Source of the DNA: Aliishimia sp965369035 | GTDB lineage: Bacteria > Pseudomonadota > Alphaproteobacteria > Rhodobacterales > Rhodobacteraceae | DNA length: 7,264 bases | NCBI GenBank assembly: GCA_965369035.1 | Contig: CBDUPF010000213.1 | Location: forward strand, 1-7,264 | Direction of reading: 5' to 3' | Part shown: positions 1 to 5,439 of the stretch, in pieces | Numbering within the stretch: position 1 is the stretch's first letter | How the letters are laid out: every line of letters starts with the position of its first letter | Translations under genes and position numbers: made by a program | Notes under the pieces: generated by a model | Database searches by the model: none | What the model saw: the letters and a program-made list of their open reading frames with translations, nothing else | Told to the model about the DNA's origin: nothing

Positions 1-1
1 C

Positions 2-1015
2 ATCGGCGTCGCCGCCTCGATCACGCCCTGGAACTTCCCCAACGCGATGATCACCCGCAAGGCCGGCCCCGCACTGGCGGCGGGCTGTTCCTTCGTCGCG
101 CGCCCGGCCAAGGAAACGCCATTGTCGGCCATCGTTCTGGCGGTCCTGGCGGAACGTGCGGGCATCCCGGCAGGCGTCTTCAACGTGGTGCCCTCCTCTT
201 CCTCGTCCGAGGTCGGCAAGGAATTCTGCGAGAACCCCGCCGTGCGCAAGCTGACCTTCACCGGCTCCACCGAAGTGGGCCGGATCCTGCTGCGCCAGGC
301 CGCCGACCAGGTCATGAAATGCTCCATGGAACTGGGTGGCAACGCGCCCTTCATCGTCTTTGACGACGCGGATCTCGATGCCGCGGTCGAGGGCGCGATG
401 ATGTGCAAGTTCCGCAACAACGGTCAGACCTGCGTCTGCGCCAACCGGATCTACGTGCAGGCCGGCGTCTATGACGCCTTCGCGGAAAAGCTGAAGGCCG
501 CGACCCAGAAGCTCAATGTCGGCGACGGTCTGGAAGACGGCACGACGACCGGCCCGCTGATCAACAAGGACGCGGTGGAGAAGGTGCAGGAGCATATCCA
601 GGACGTCGTGTCCAAGGGCGGCTCGGTCCTTACCGGCGGCAACCCGCACGATCTTGGCGGCACGTTCTTCCAGCCGACCATCGTCACCGGCGTCACGCAG
701 GACATGATGGTCGCGAAGGAAGAAACCTTCGGCCCGCTGGCCCCGCTCTTCAAGTTCGAGACCGAGGATGACGTGATCGCCATGGCGAACGACACGATCT
801 TCGGGCTGGCCGCGTATTTCTATGCGCGTGACCTCAGCCGCGTCTACAAGGTGGCCGAGGAACTGGAATACGGCATCGTGGGCATCAACACCGGCATCAT
901 CTCGACCGAGCTCGGCCCCTTCGGCGGCGTGAAGCAGTCCGGCCTTGGCCGCGAAGGCTCGCATCACGGAATGGACGACTATCTGGAGATGAAATACGTC
1001 TGCATGAGCGTCTGA
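2..1015 (+). CDS. gabD: Succinate-semialdehyde dehydrogenase, 5' end cut by window
   Basis: Oxidises succinate semialdehyde to succinate with NAD(P)+ in the cytoplasm, the last step of the GABA shunt. The frame is open from base 2, so the gene starts outside the window. About 337 residues are present and roughly 145 N-terminal residues are missing compared with the usual ~482. The first residues contain the aldehyde dehydrogenase motif TPWNFPNAM. Numbered from the methionine at base 47, which is internal and not the start, FTGSTEVG (71-78) lies in the NAD(P)-binding region, Glu95 in MELGGNAP is the general base, and Cys129 in GQTCVCANR (codon 431-433) is the catalytic thiol. The CVC pair is the arrangement that acts as a redox switch in human SSADH. 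KFRNNGQTCVCANR, FGLAAYFYARDLSRV and the tail GLGREGSHHGMDDYLEMKY closely match E. coli GabD from memory, which favours GabD over other aldehyde dehydrogenases. A strong terminator follows 24 bases after the stop. Confidence 0.93.
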   Translation: MGVAASITPWNFPNAMITRKAGPALAAGCSFVARPAKETPLSAIVLAVLAERAGIPAGVFNVVPSSSSSEVGKEFCENPAVRKLTFTGSTEVGRILLRQAADQVMKCSMELGGNAPFIVFDDADLDAAVEGAMMCKFRNNGQTCVCANRIYVQAGVYDAFAEKLKAATQKLNVGDGLEDGTTTGPLINKDAVEKVQEHIQDVVSKGGSVLTGGNPHDLGGTFFQPTIVTGVTQDMMVAKEETFGPLAPLFKFETEDDVIAMANDTIFGLAAYFYARDLSRVYKVAEELEYGIVGINTGIISTELGPFGGVKQSGLGREGSHHGMDDYLEMKYVCMSV

Positions 1016-1039
1016 CACCGGTCACGACCGACACGGAAC

Positions 1040-1071
1040 AAAGGCCCCCACCTTCGGTGCGGGGCCTTTTT
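1040..1071 (+). terminator. Intrinsic terminator of gabD
   Basis: AAGGCCCC (1041-1048) pairs with GGGGCCTT (1061-1068). The stem continues inside with CACC/GGTG (1049-1052 with 1056-1059) across a bulged C at 1060, leaving a TTC loop. The run TTTTT at 1067-1071 follows directly. This is a classic rho-independent terminator for the plus strand and separates gabD from the PQQ dehydrogenase operon. Confidence 0.92.
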
Positions 1072-1094
1072 CGTTCTGCGGCCATCAAGTCAAC

Positions 1095-1116
1095 CTTTGG
1101 TCGTAGTAGACTAAAG
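1095..1116. promoter_or_regulatory. Inverted repeat upstream of PQQ dehydrogenase operon
   Basis: CTTTGGTC (1095-1102) and GACTAAAG (1109-1116) are inverted copies with one mismatch, separated by GTAGTA. The repeat is centred about 88 bases upstream of the dehydrogenase ATG and downstream of the gabD terminator, where a dimeric regulator could bind. Dehydrogenases of the PQQ alcohol type are often controlled by LuxR-family response regulators; applying that here is inference. I could not place a convincing -35/-10 pair beside it. Confidence 0.4.
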
Positions 1117-1140
1117 TCGCGGACATTGTACCTTGCGGAG

Positions 1141-1197
1141 ATGGCAACACGGCTCCGGTCGTGGCTCGGCCAGAAGAAAAGGGAGGAAATATCATGA
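1141..1197 (+). other. Possible 18-codon upstream ORF overlapping the dehydrogenase start
   Basis: An ATG at 1141 opens an 18-codon frame, MATRLRSWLGQKKREEIS, that ends at TGA 1195-1197. Its stop overlaps the dehydrogenase ATG as ATGA (1194-1197). This geometry can couple translation of a leader peptide to the next gene, and the main gene's ribosome binding site lies inside it. Against it, the only purine-rich stretch before the small ATG (GCGGAG, 1135-1140) abuts the start with no spacing, so initiation would be poor. It may be coincidence. Confidence 0.2.
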
Positions 1198-2447
1198 AAA
1201 CATGCGTGGCAAGCGCAGCGCTTGTGCTGTCCATGGCGGGGTCCGCCTTCGGTCAGGGCGCCAATGTTCCGGACAACCTGGAAAAACTGTCGAACTTCCG
1301 GACCACCGGGGTGACCGAGTTCACCTTCATCGAGCAGGATGGCGCCTATGCGGACGGTATCCGCGAGACGCTCAAGAACATCACCCTGCCGGACGGTTTC
1401 AAGATCGACCTCTATGCCGTGGTTCCGGACGCGCGCCACATGGCCGTGGGGCCGCAGGGCATCGTGACCTTCGTGGGCACGCGCAAGGACAAGGTCTGGT
1501 CGGTCACCGACCGCAACAAGGATCGCGTGGCCGACGAGGTGAAGGATTTCGCACCATCGCTCAGGTTCGCCATTCCGAACGGGCCGTGTTTCTCCAAGGA
1601 CGGTTTTCTCTACATCGCCGAACAGAACCGCGTGCTGCTGTTTCCCGCCGCCGAGTTCTTCTATGAAAGCCCGGATGTCGCAGCCTTCAACCTCGTCGCC
1701 CAGGGCGAGCTGATCCCGCCGGAGGAGGAAAGCTTCAACCACACCGCGCGGGTCTGCAAGATCGGGCCGGATAACAAGATCTATATCTCGCTGGGCCAGC
1801 CGTTCAACGTCGCGCCGGCCGACAAACTGGACCTCTACAGCAAGGCCGGCATTGGCGGGATCATCCGCATGAACCTCGATGGGACCGGGCGCGAGGTCTA
1901 CACCTACGGGGTGCGCAATTCCGTCGGCCACGATTTCCATCCCGAAACCGGCGAATTGTGGTGGACGGACAACCAGGTCGACGGCATGGGCGATGACACT
2001 CCGCCGGGCGAGATCAACCGCCAGACCGCAGCGGGCCAGCATTTCGGTCATCCGTGGTACGGCGGCGGGGACGTCCGGACCAATGAGTACGCCGGGGAGG
2101 AAGTGCCCGTCGACGTGGTGATGCCCGCGGTCGAAACCGTGGCTCACGCGGCCGATCTGGGCATGTCCTTCTACACCGGCAACATGTTTCCGGCGAAGTA
2201 CAAGAATGCCATCTTCTCGGCCCAGCACGGATCGTGGAACCGGACCACGCCGATCGGTGCCCGCGTGATGGTGACCTTCATCGACGAGGAGGGCACCGCC
2301 GCAACCGAACCCTTCGCCGAAGGGTGGCTGGACGAAAACGGCGAGTACCTCGGCCGGCCTGTGGACGTGGCGCAACTGCGCGACGGCTCCATTCTGGTCA
2401 GCGACGATCTGGCGGGCGCCATCTACCGGATCTGGTACGAAGGGTGA
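1194..2447 (+). CDS. Periplasmic PQQ-dependent sugar dehydrogenase (sorbosone/soluble glucose dehydrogenase-like)
   Basis: This 417-residue protein should be a soluble periplasmic quinoprotein that oxidises an aldose, aldehyde or alcohol with PQQ and passes electrons to a c-type cytochrome. I chose ATG 1194 because GGGAGGA (1181-1187) sits 6 bases upstream and the N-terminus is then a clean signal peptide, cleaved after about residue 20 (SAFG|QG). The in-frame GTG at 1161 would bury that signal. Family marks are FNHTARVCKI (181-190; His183 is the likely catalytic base, as His144 in soluble glucose dehydrogenase), YGVRN (238-242; Arg241-Asn242 correspond to the PQQ-contacting Arg-Asn), GHDFHPETGELWWTDN (245-260), DDTPPGEIN (267-275), HFGHPWYGGG (283-292), QHGSWNR (344-350), and a last-blade strand ending SDDLAGAIYRI (403-413). 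Length fits a six-bladed propeller. The substrate cannot be read from sequence. It is translationally coupled to the diheme cytochrome just downstream, its probable electron acceptor. Confidence 0.85.
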   Translation: MKTCVASAALVLSMAGSAFGQGANVPDNLEKLSNFRTTGVTEFTFIEQDGAYADGIRETLKNITLPDGFKIDLYAVVPDARHMAVGPQGIVTFVGTRKDKVWSVTDRNKDRVADEVKDFAPSLRFAIPNGPCFSKDGFLYIAEQNRVLLFPAAEFFYESPDVAAFNLVAQGELIPPEEESFNHTARVCKIGPDNKIYISLGQPFNVAPADKLDLYSKAGIGGIIRMNLDGTGREVYTYGVRNSVGHDFHPETGELWWTDNQVDGMGDDTPPGEINRQTAAGQHFGHPWYGGGDVRTNEYAGEEVPVDVVMPAVETVAHAADLGMSFYTGNMFPAKYKNAIFSAQHGSWNRTTPIGARVMVTFIDEEGTAATEPFAEGWLDENGEYLGRPVDVAQLRDGSILVSDDLAGAIYRIWYEG

Positions 2448-3016
2448 GGCAAGCGGCCCTTGTTCTGGCGTTCGGCGGGGTGATCCTTGCCGGCGCCCAC
2501 CCTGCCCACGCCGGTGACCGTGAGGCGGGGCGCAAGCTGGCCGGACAATGCCGGACCTGTCACGGGCTCGACGGCTATGCCCAGATTCCCATCGCGCCGC
2601 ACATCGGCGGCGAGCCGGAAGCCTATCTGAGCGCTCAACTGACCGCCTTTCGCGATGGCACGCGGGAACACGAAATGATGACCATCGTCGCGCGCGGCCT
2701 GTCGGATCAGCAGATCTCCGATCTCGCCGCCTGGTATGCCGGACACGACGCAACGGCCACCGCGCCCGATCCCGCCGCTGCTCCGGCGGCTTGCGTGGAC
2801 TGCCATGGCGAGAACGGACTGGCCCAGGTTGACGACGCGCCCAATCTCGCGGGCGAAACGAGCATCTATATCGACACGCAGCTCAAGGCCTTCAAGCGCG
2901 GCAAGCGGACCCACGACATCATGACCGGGATCGCCGAGGGATTGAGCGATGCGGAGATCCGGGAGCTCGCCGAGTATTTCGCGGCTATCGAGCTGGAGAT
3001 CACGCAGGTCGACTGA
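2444..3016 (+). CDS. Diheme c-type cytochrome (cytochrome c4/c553-like), electron acceptor of the PQQ dehydrogenase
   Basis: This 190-residue exported protein should carry electrons from the PQQ dehydrogenase towards the respiratory chain. The start is GTG 2444, whose GTGA overlaps the TGA of the dehydrogenase. It gives a good signal peptide (hydrophobic residues 4-18, cleavage AHPAHA|GD after residue 23). The frame stays open further upstream, but that part overlaps the dehydrogenase and is not used. Two heme sites, CRTCH (36-40) and CVDCH (117-121), lie in two repeated cytochrome c domains joined by an Ala/Pro-rich linker (103-116). Both domains repeat the pattern Y-x-x-x-Q-L-x-A-F-(K/R)-x-G and then H-(E/D)-x-M-(x4)-A-x-G-L-S-D, placing Met79 and Met160 as likely axial ligands. 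No membrane anchor follows the signal. No separate ribosome binding site is well spaced: GAAGG touches the GTG, so expression probably depends on coupling. Confidence 0.9.
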   Translation: MRQAALVLAFGGVILAGAHPAHAGDREAGRKLAGQCRTCHGLDGYAQIPIAPHIGGEPEAYLSAQLTAFRDGTREHEMMTIVARGLSDQQISDLAAWYAGHDATATAPDPAAAPAACVDCHGENGLAQVDDAPNLAGETSIYIDTQLKAFKRGKRTHDIMTGIAEGLSDAEIRELAEYFAAIELEITQVD

Positions 3017-3031
3017 CCTCGTGTCCCCACG

Positions 3032-3064
3032 AAAAAGGCCCGGGCCAACCGGCCCGGACCCCTT
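3032..3064 (-). terminator. Terminator of hsp20, possibly shared with the convergent cytochrome gene
   Basis: CCGGGCC (3040-3046) and GGCCCGG (3051-3057) form a perfect 7-bp stem around AACC, with further GG/CC pairing outside. On the minus strand the hairpin is followed by CC then TTTTT (complement of AAAAA 3032-3036), so it is an intrinsic terminator for hsp20 transcription, about 25 bases after its stop. For the plus-strand cytochrome transcript the hairpin has no T run, only CCCCTT, so it may slow polymerase or protect the 3' end. Confidence 0.82.
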
Positions 3065-3086
3065 CAATCGTCACGATTGCGCCGTA

Positions 3087-3539
3087 TCAGTTCACTTGCG
3101 CTTCGATGGCCTTGGAGCCGTTCGAAATCTCGATCCGGCGCGGTTTGAGCGCTTCGGGCACTTCACGCTTGAGATCGATGTGCAGCATGCCGTTCTCGTG
3201 GACGGCACCGGTCACATGCACGTGGTCTGCCAGCTGGAACCGGCGCTCGAACGCGCGGGTAGCGATGCCGCGGTGCAGGTAGGTGCGCTCTTCATCCTCT
3301 TCCGCCTTGCGGGCGGCGATGACCAGGGCGTTTTCCTTCACCTCGACCGACAGATCGCTGTCCGAGAACCCGGCCACGGCCACCGAGATGCGATAGGTGT
3401 CATCGCTGGTCTTCTCGATGTTGTAGGGCGGGTAGGTCGACTGCGACACGTCGCTCGACAAGACGCGGTCCATCATGTCGGCGATCTGGTCGAAGCCGAC
3501 GCTGGCACGGTAAAGGGGGGCAAGATCGAATGTACGCAT
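3087..3539 (-). CDS. Hsp20/alpha-crystallin family small heat-shock protein (IbpA-like)
   Basis: A 150-residue cytoplasmic ATP-independent holdase that should bind unfolding proteins and keep them refoldable by DnaK/ClpB. The N-terminal arm (1-35) contains RASVGFDQIADMMDRV. The alpha-crystallin domain begins at YPPYNIEK (36-43), a signature of IbpA/rhizobial class A proteins, and runs through ISVAVAGF (51-58) and LVIAARKAEEDEERTYLHRGIATRAFERRF (72-101). It ends with the conserved G-x-L segment ENGMLHIDL (115-123), here with Met between Gly117 and Leu119. The C-terminal I-x-I motif is IEI (136-138), used in oligomer assembly. GGAGGA lies 8 bases before the ATG. That site is folded into a ROSE-like hairpin and preceded by a sigma-32-type promoter, so both transcription and translation look heat-controlled. 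It stands alone between a terminator and the protease pair. Confidence 0.93.
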   Translation of the reverse strand: MRTFDLAPLYRASVGFDQIADMMDRVLSSDVSQSTYPPYNIEKTSDDTYRISVAVAGFSDSDLSVEVKENALVIAARKAEEDEERTYLHRGIATRAFERRFQLADHVHVTGAVHENGMLHIDLKREVPEALKPRRIEISNGSKAIEAQVN

Positions 3540-3541
3540 GA

Positions 3542-3644
3542 GGCAATCCTCCAGTTTGAGCGATACCAGATATTGGGCCTTCCTGCTGGACAGGCCCGGC
3601 GATTTTCATCAACGTCCGAAACCCTGAAGAGGCATTCCGGAACA
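3542..3644 (-). promoter_or_regulatory. ROSE-like RNA thermometer in the hsp20 leader
   Basis: In the minus-strand RNA, AUC(G)CUC (3558-3564) pairs with GAGGAU (3546-3551) around a six-base loop, leaving one G (3561) bulged. GG (3566-3567) can pair with CC (3542-3543) across a small internal loop. This hides the Shine-Dalgarno GGAGGA (3548-3553). The hiding strand contains UCGCU, a match to the ROSE consensus U-(U/C)-GCU whose bulged G lies opposite the Shine-Dalgarno sequence. Upstream, GGGCCU/AGGCCC plus UCC/GGA (3575-3597) form a strong second hairpin. The leader from the predicted transcription start is about 105 nt, normal for ROSE elements of small heat-shock genes. The pairing is read directly from sequence; temperature response is inferred from the family. 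Confidence 0.75.
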
Positions 3645-3650
3645 CTTTTT

Positions 3651-3679
3651 ATCTGGGGATGGAATTGCGCGTGTCAAGT
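3651..3679 (-). promoter_or_regulatory. RpoH (sigma-32) type promoter of hsp20
   Basis: On the minus strand, CTTGACA (3673-3679) is followed after 13 bases by CCCCAGAT (3651-3658). The E. coli sigma-32 pattern is CTTGAAA, 12-14 bases, CCCCATNT, so the match is close in both boxes and in spacing. The predicted transcription start is near 3643-3645, leaving a leader of about 105 nt before the hsp20 ATG that contains the thermometer hairpins. It lies about 50 bases downstream of the protease stop, so hsp20 need not depend on protease transcription. Confidence 0.72.
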
Positions 3680-3721
3680 GGTCGGACGGCGCTGAGGCCG
3701 CGCGAAAACACGGACCCGTCG

Positions 3722-3739
3722 GCGTCGATCAGTCGACGC
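3722..3739. repeat. Perfect 7-bp inverted repeat over the downstream protease stop codon
   Basis: GCGTCGA (3722-3728) and TCGACGC (3733-3739) are exact inverted copies around TCAG. The minus-strand TGA stop of the protease lies in the loop (3729-3731). On the minus strand a GTGTTTTCG stretch follows some 12-20 bases later, so this could be a weak terminator or a 3'-end stabilising hairpin, but there is no adjacent T run. Confidence 0.35.
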
Positions 3740-4562
3740 GCACGAATTTCGCGCCTGTTGCGCCGCCCTCGCCCACACGCAGCCGCCGTATCTGCGCCGC
3801 CGGTCCGCGTTTCTGTCCGCGCAGGTCGCGTTTCAGGTCGGCTACCAGCTGCGGCAGATGCGGTCCGACCGAAATCCGGCGACCGTCCCGGAGCGTGGCA
3901 ACACCCGAGACTACCGAAACGATGCGTCCGCGGCCATTGAGGTGCGAGAACACCGGCGCACCGGACGAGCCGAACGTCACGTCGCAGTCGAACAGAAGAA
4001 CATCGCGCTGCCGTTCCAGCAGACGGCATTCCCGCTGGCGGGATTGCAGGTCGGCGCGCCCCTGACCGTAGGAGACGACGCTGACCGATCCCGCATCCAC
4101 CGCATCGCCGTGCAGGGCGAAAGGGTCGGCCTGATGCGTTGGAATGGCTGCGTCCAATTCGAGCAGCGCGAGGTCATGGGCGATGTTGCGCGCCGAGAAA
4201 TCCCCGCCGGGCACGAAGCCGGGATGCGCCGCCAGCCGGGCAATTCCGCGGGTCGCCACCGCGGTACCGTTGCGCAGGCCCGCATGAAAGGTGATCGCCT
4301 CCGGCGCAAGCGACTGACCGGCCCTGTCGAAGAGACAATGCGCCGCCGACAGCACCAGGTCCGGCGCGATCAGCGTGGCCGAGCAGAACCCGTCGCCGGT
4401 GTCGAGCCGTCCCACCGCCTCCCATCCCCGCGCTTCGTAGTCGCGGTCAAGCGCGGTCAGCGCACTGGGATCGGCCGCCGTCTGCGCGGTCACGGGCGCA
4501 GGGGCCAGGCCCGGCAGAGCCAGCGCCAGCGCCAGCGCCAGAAGCAGGAACAGCCGTTTCAT
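3729..4562 (-). CDS. Secreted trypsin-like serine protease, downstream paralog
   Basis: A 277-residue S1-family (chymotrypsin-fold) peptidase, probably of the bacterial V8/trypsin-like group, exported to the periplasm or outside. The signal peptide is residues 1-26, with a hydrophobic core of alternating Ala-Leu and likely cleavage PVTA|QT. The catalytic triad is complete: His75 in SAAHC, Asp130 in AHDLALLEL and Ser200 in GSSGAPV. Cys60-Cys76 fits the conserved disulfide around the histidine, and Cys179-Cys193 may form a second. The sequence before the nucleophile is FDCDVTF, unlike the upstream copy (TTCSADF), so specificity may differ. There is no long pro-region; about 23 residues separate the signal from the first strand. 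The ATG overlaps the stop of the upstream paralog as ATGA (4559-4562), indicating coupled translation. It ends ATGAKFVRVD, a tail partly shared with the paralog. The substrate is unknown. Confidence 0.88.
   Translation of the reverse strand: MKRLFLLLALALALALPGLAPAPVTAQTAADPSALTALDRDYEARGWEAVGRLDTGDGFCSATLIAPDLVLSAAHCLFDRAGQSLAPEAITFHAGLRNGTAVATRGIARLAAHPGFVPGGDFSARNIAHDLALLELDAAIPTHQADPFALHGDAVDAGSVSVVSYGQGRADLQSRQRECRLLERQRDVLLFDCDVTFGSSGAPVFSHLNGRGRIVSVVSGVATLRDGRRISVGPHLPQLVADLKRDLRGQKRGPAAQIRRLRVGEGGATGAKFVRVD
4519..4540 (-). repeat. Hexanucleotide tandem repeat in the protease signal peptide
   Basis: GCCAGC occurs three times in a row on the plus strand, followed by a partial fourth copy GCCA. 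On the coding strand it encodes the repeated Leu-Ala pairs of the signal peptide core (ALALALALP, residues 8-16). Copy-number slippage would add or remove two residues in frame and change the hydrophobic core length. Confidence 0.8.
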
Positions 4563-5371
4563 GGCTTGACGAAGGTCGCGCTGGTGACGCGGTGCAGGGC
4601 GTCCACGAGATGCCGTTCCGCCACTGCCCGCGTGGCCGCGTGGCCCGTTTCGGCGACGAGTTCGGCACGAAGATCCCGCAGCGGACCGGAGAGCGGCGTG
4701 CCGAGGGATACGTGGCGCCCGTTCGCTTCGGCCTTGGCCGATATGACCGACACGATCCGCACGTTGGATCCGTCGAAATCGAAGATCGGCGCACCGGAGC
4801 TGCCGAAATCCGCGCTGCAGGTCGTGACGAGAACACCGCGCTGGCGGGCGAGAACCCTGCAGACATCCTGCAGGCTCGGAACATCCGCGCGGCCGCGGGC
4901 ATAGGAGACGACGCCAACGCGATCGCCGCGCCGGGGACTGTCACCGGTATCGAAGGGGTGAATCCTGCCGGTATGAATGGGGATGTGCAGTTCGAGCAGG
5001 GCCAGATCGTTACGTACCCTGTCCGCACCCGCATCACCCAGAAAGCTGTAGCCGGGATGCACGACCGCACGGCGGACACGACGATCGGCAGACGCGCGTC
5101 CGTTGCGCCACCCGGCCCGGAACGCGATTCGGTGGGAGGCAATCCGCGCGCCGGAGTTGCGGTCGAACAGGCAATGAGCGGCTGTCAGCACCAGATCGGG
5201 CGCGATCAGCGCGCCGGTGCAGAATCCGGATCCGTCGATATCGATGCGTCCGACCGCATCCCAAAGCCGGCCGGCCTTGGTCGTGTCGAGCCGGGTCAGC
5301 GACGCGTCCTCGGCAAAGGCGGCGCCGGTCATGGCAAGGAATAACGCGGCCAGCGGAAACCATCGGCGCAT
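4559..5371 (-). CDS. Secreted trypsin-like serine protease, upstream paralog
   Basis: A 270-residue exported serine peptidase of the same S1 trypsin/V8-like group as the gene just downstream. AGGAG (5381-5385) lies 9 bases before the ATG. The signal peptide is residues 1-20 (MRRW start, cleavage AAFA|ED). The triad is His66 in TAAHC, Asp122 in RNDLALLEL and Ser192 in GSSGAPI. Cys51-Cys67 and Cys171-Cys185 match the two cysteine pairs of the paralog. The copies align throughout: AVGR near the mature start, LIAPDLVL-(S/T)-AAHCLFDR, VVSY-x2-GRAD, ARQR/ERQR, FGSSGAP and RIVSV. This points to tandem duplication followed by divergence. The C-terminal extension after the catalytic domain is basic/polar and ends VTSATFVKP, echoing ATGAKFVRVD in the partner. 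It lies 68 bases after glcF with no clear terminator between, so it may be read from the glc transcript or from a weak promoter I could not place firmly. Confidence 0.88.
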   Translation of the reverse strand: MRRWFPLAALFLAMTGAAFAEDASLTRLDTTKAGRLWDAVGRIDIDGSGFCTGALIAPDLVLTAAHCLFDRNSGARIASHRIAFRAGWRNGRASADRRVRRAVVHPGYSFLGDAGADRVRNDLALLELHIPIHTGRIHPFDTGDSPRRGDRVGVVSYARGRADVPSLQDVCRVLARQRGVLVTTCSADFGSSGAPIFDFDGSNVRIVSVISAKAEANGRHVSLGTPLSGPLRDLRAELVAETGHAATRAVAERHLVDALHRVTSATFVKP

Positions 5372-5439
5372 CGGGCAAATCTCCTGACTTGACCCGGCTT
5401 AGCGACGGGATGCGGCGAAAATAGGGCAGTCCGCTGACC

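Noticed and set aside
1161..1193. Upstream in-frame GTG as alternative start of the dehydrogenase.
   Set aside because: It would add 11 polar residues before a typical signal peptide, and the strong ribosome binding site is spaced for ATG 1194.
1133..1666. Plus-strand frame overlapping the dehydrogenase start.
   Set aside because: It is out of frame with the clear quinoprotein, Arg/Gly-rich and without domain motifs; the RBS at 1181-1187 serves the ATG at 1194.
2234..2443. Extended N-terminus for the cytochrome frame.
   Set aside because: These 70 codons lie wholly inside the dehydrogenase gene in another frame and are Arg-rich. The signal peptide starts at GTG 2444.
897..2753. A 618-codon open frame on the minus strand opposite the PQQ dehydrogenase and cytochrome.
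   Set aside because: It is a shadow created by GC-rich third positions. Its translation is Arg/Gly/Val-rich without recognisable domains, while the opposite strand carries a clear enzyme with signal peptide and motifs.
3400..3645. A minus-strand frame spanning the hsp20 leader and 5' coding region.
   Set aside because: Its second half is hsp20 in another frame, and its first half is the structured leader with the thermometer. No ribosome binding site is evident.
3858..4904. A 348-codon plus-strand frame opposite both proteases, with a further one at 4592-5344.
   Set aside because: Composition is Arg-rich and low in domain character. It crosses the boundary between two well-supported minus-strand proteases, so it is an antisense shadow.
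5372..5439. Possible sigma-70 promoter before the first protease (TTGCGG with a TATTTT-like box on the minus strand).
   Set aside because: Box matches and spacing are too weak to separate from chance, so no promoter was called.
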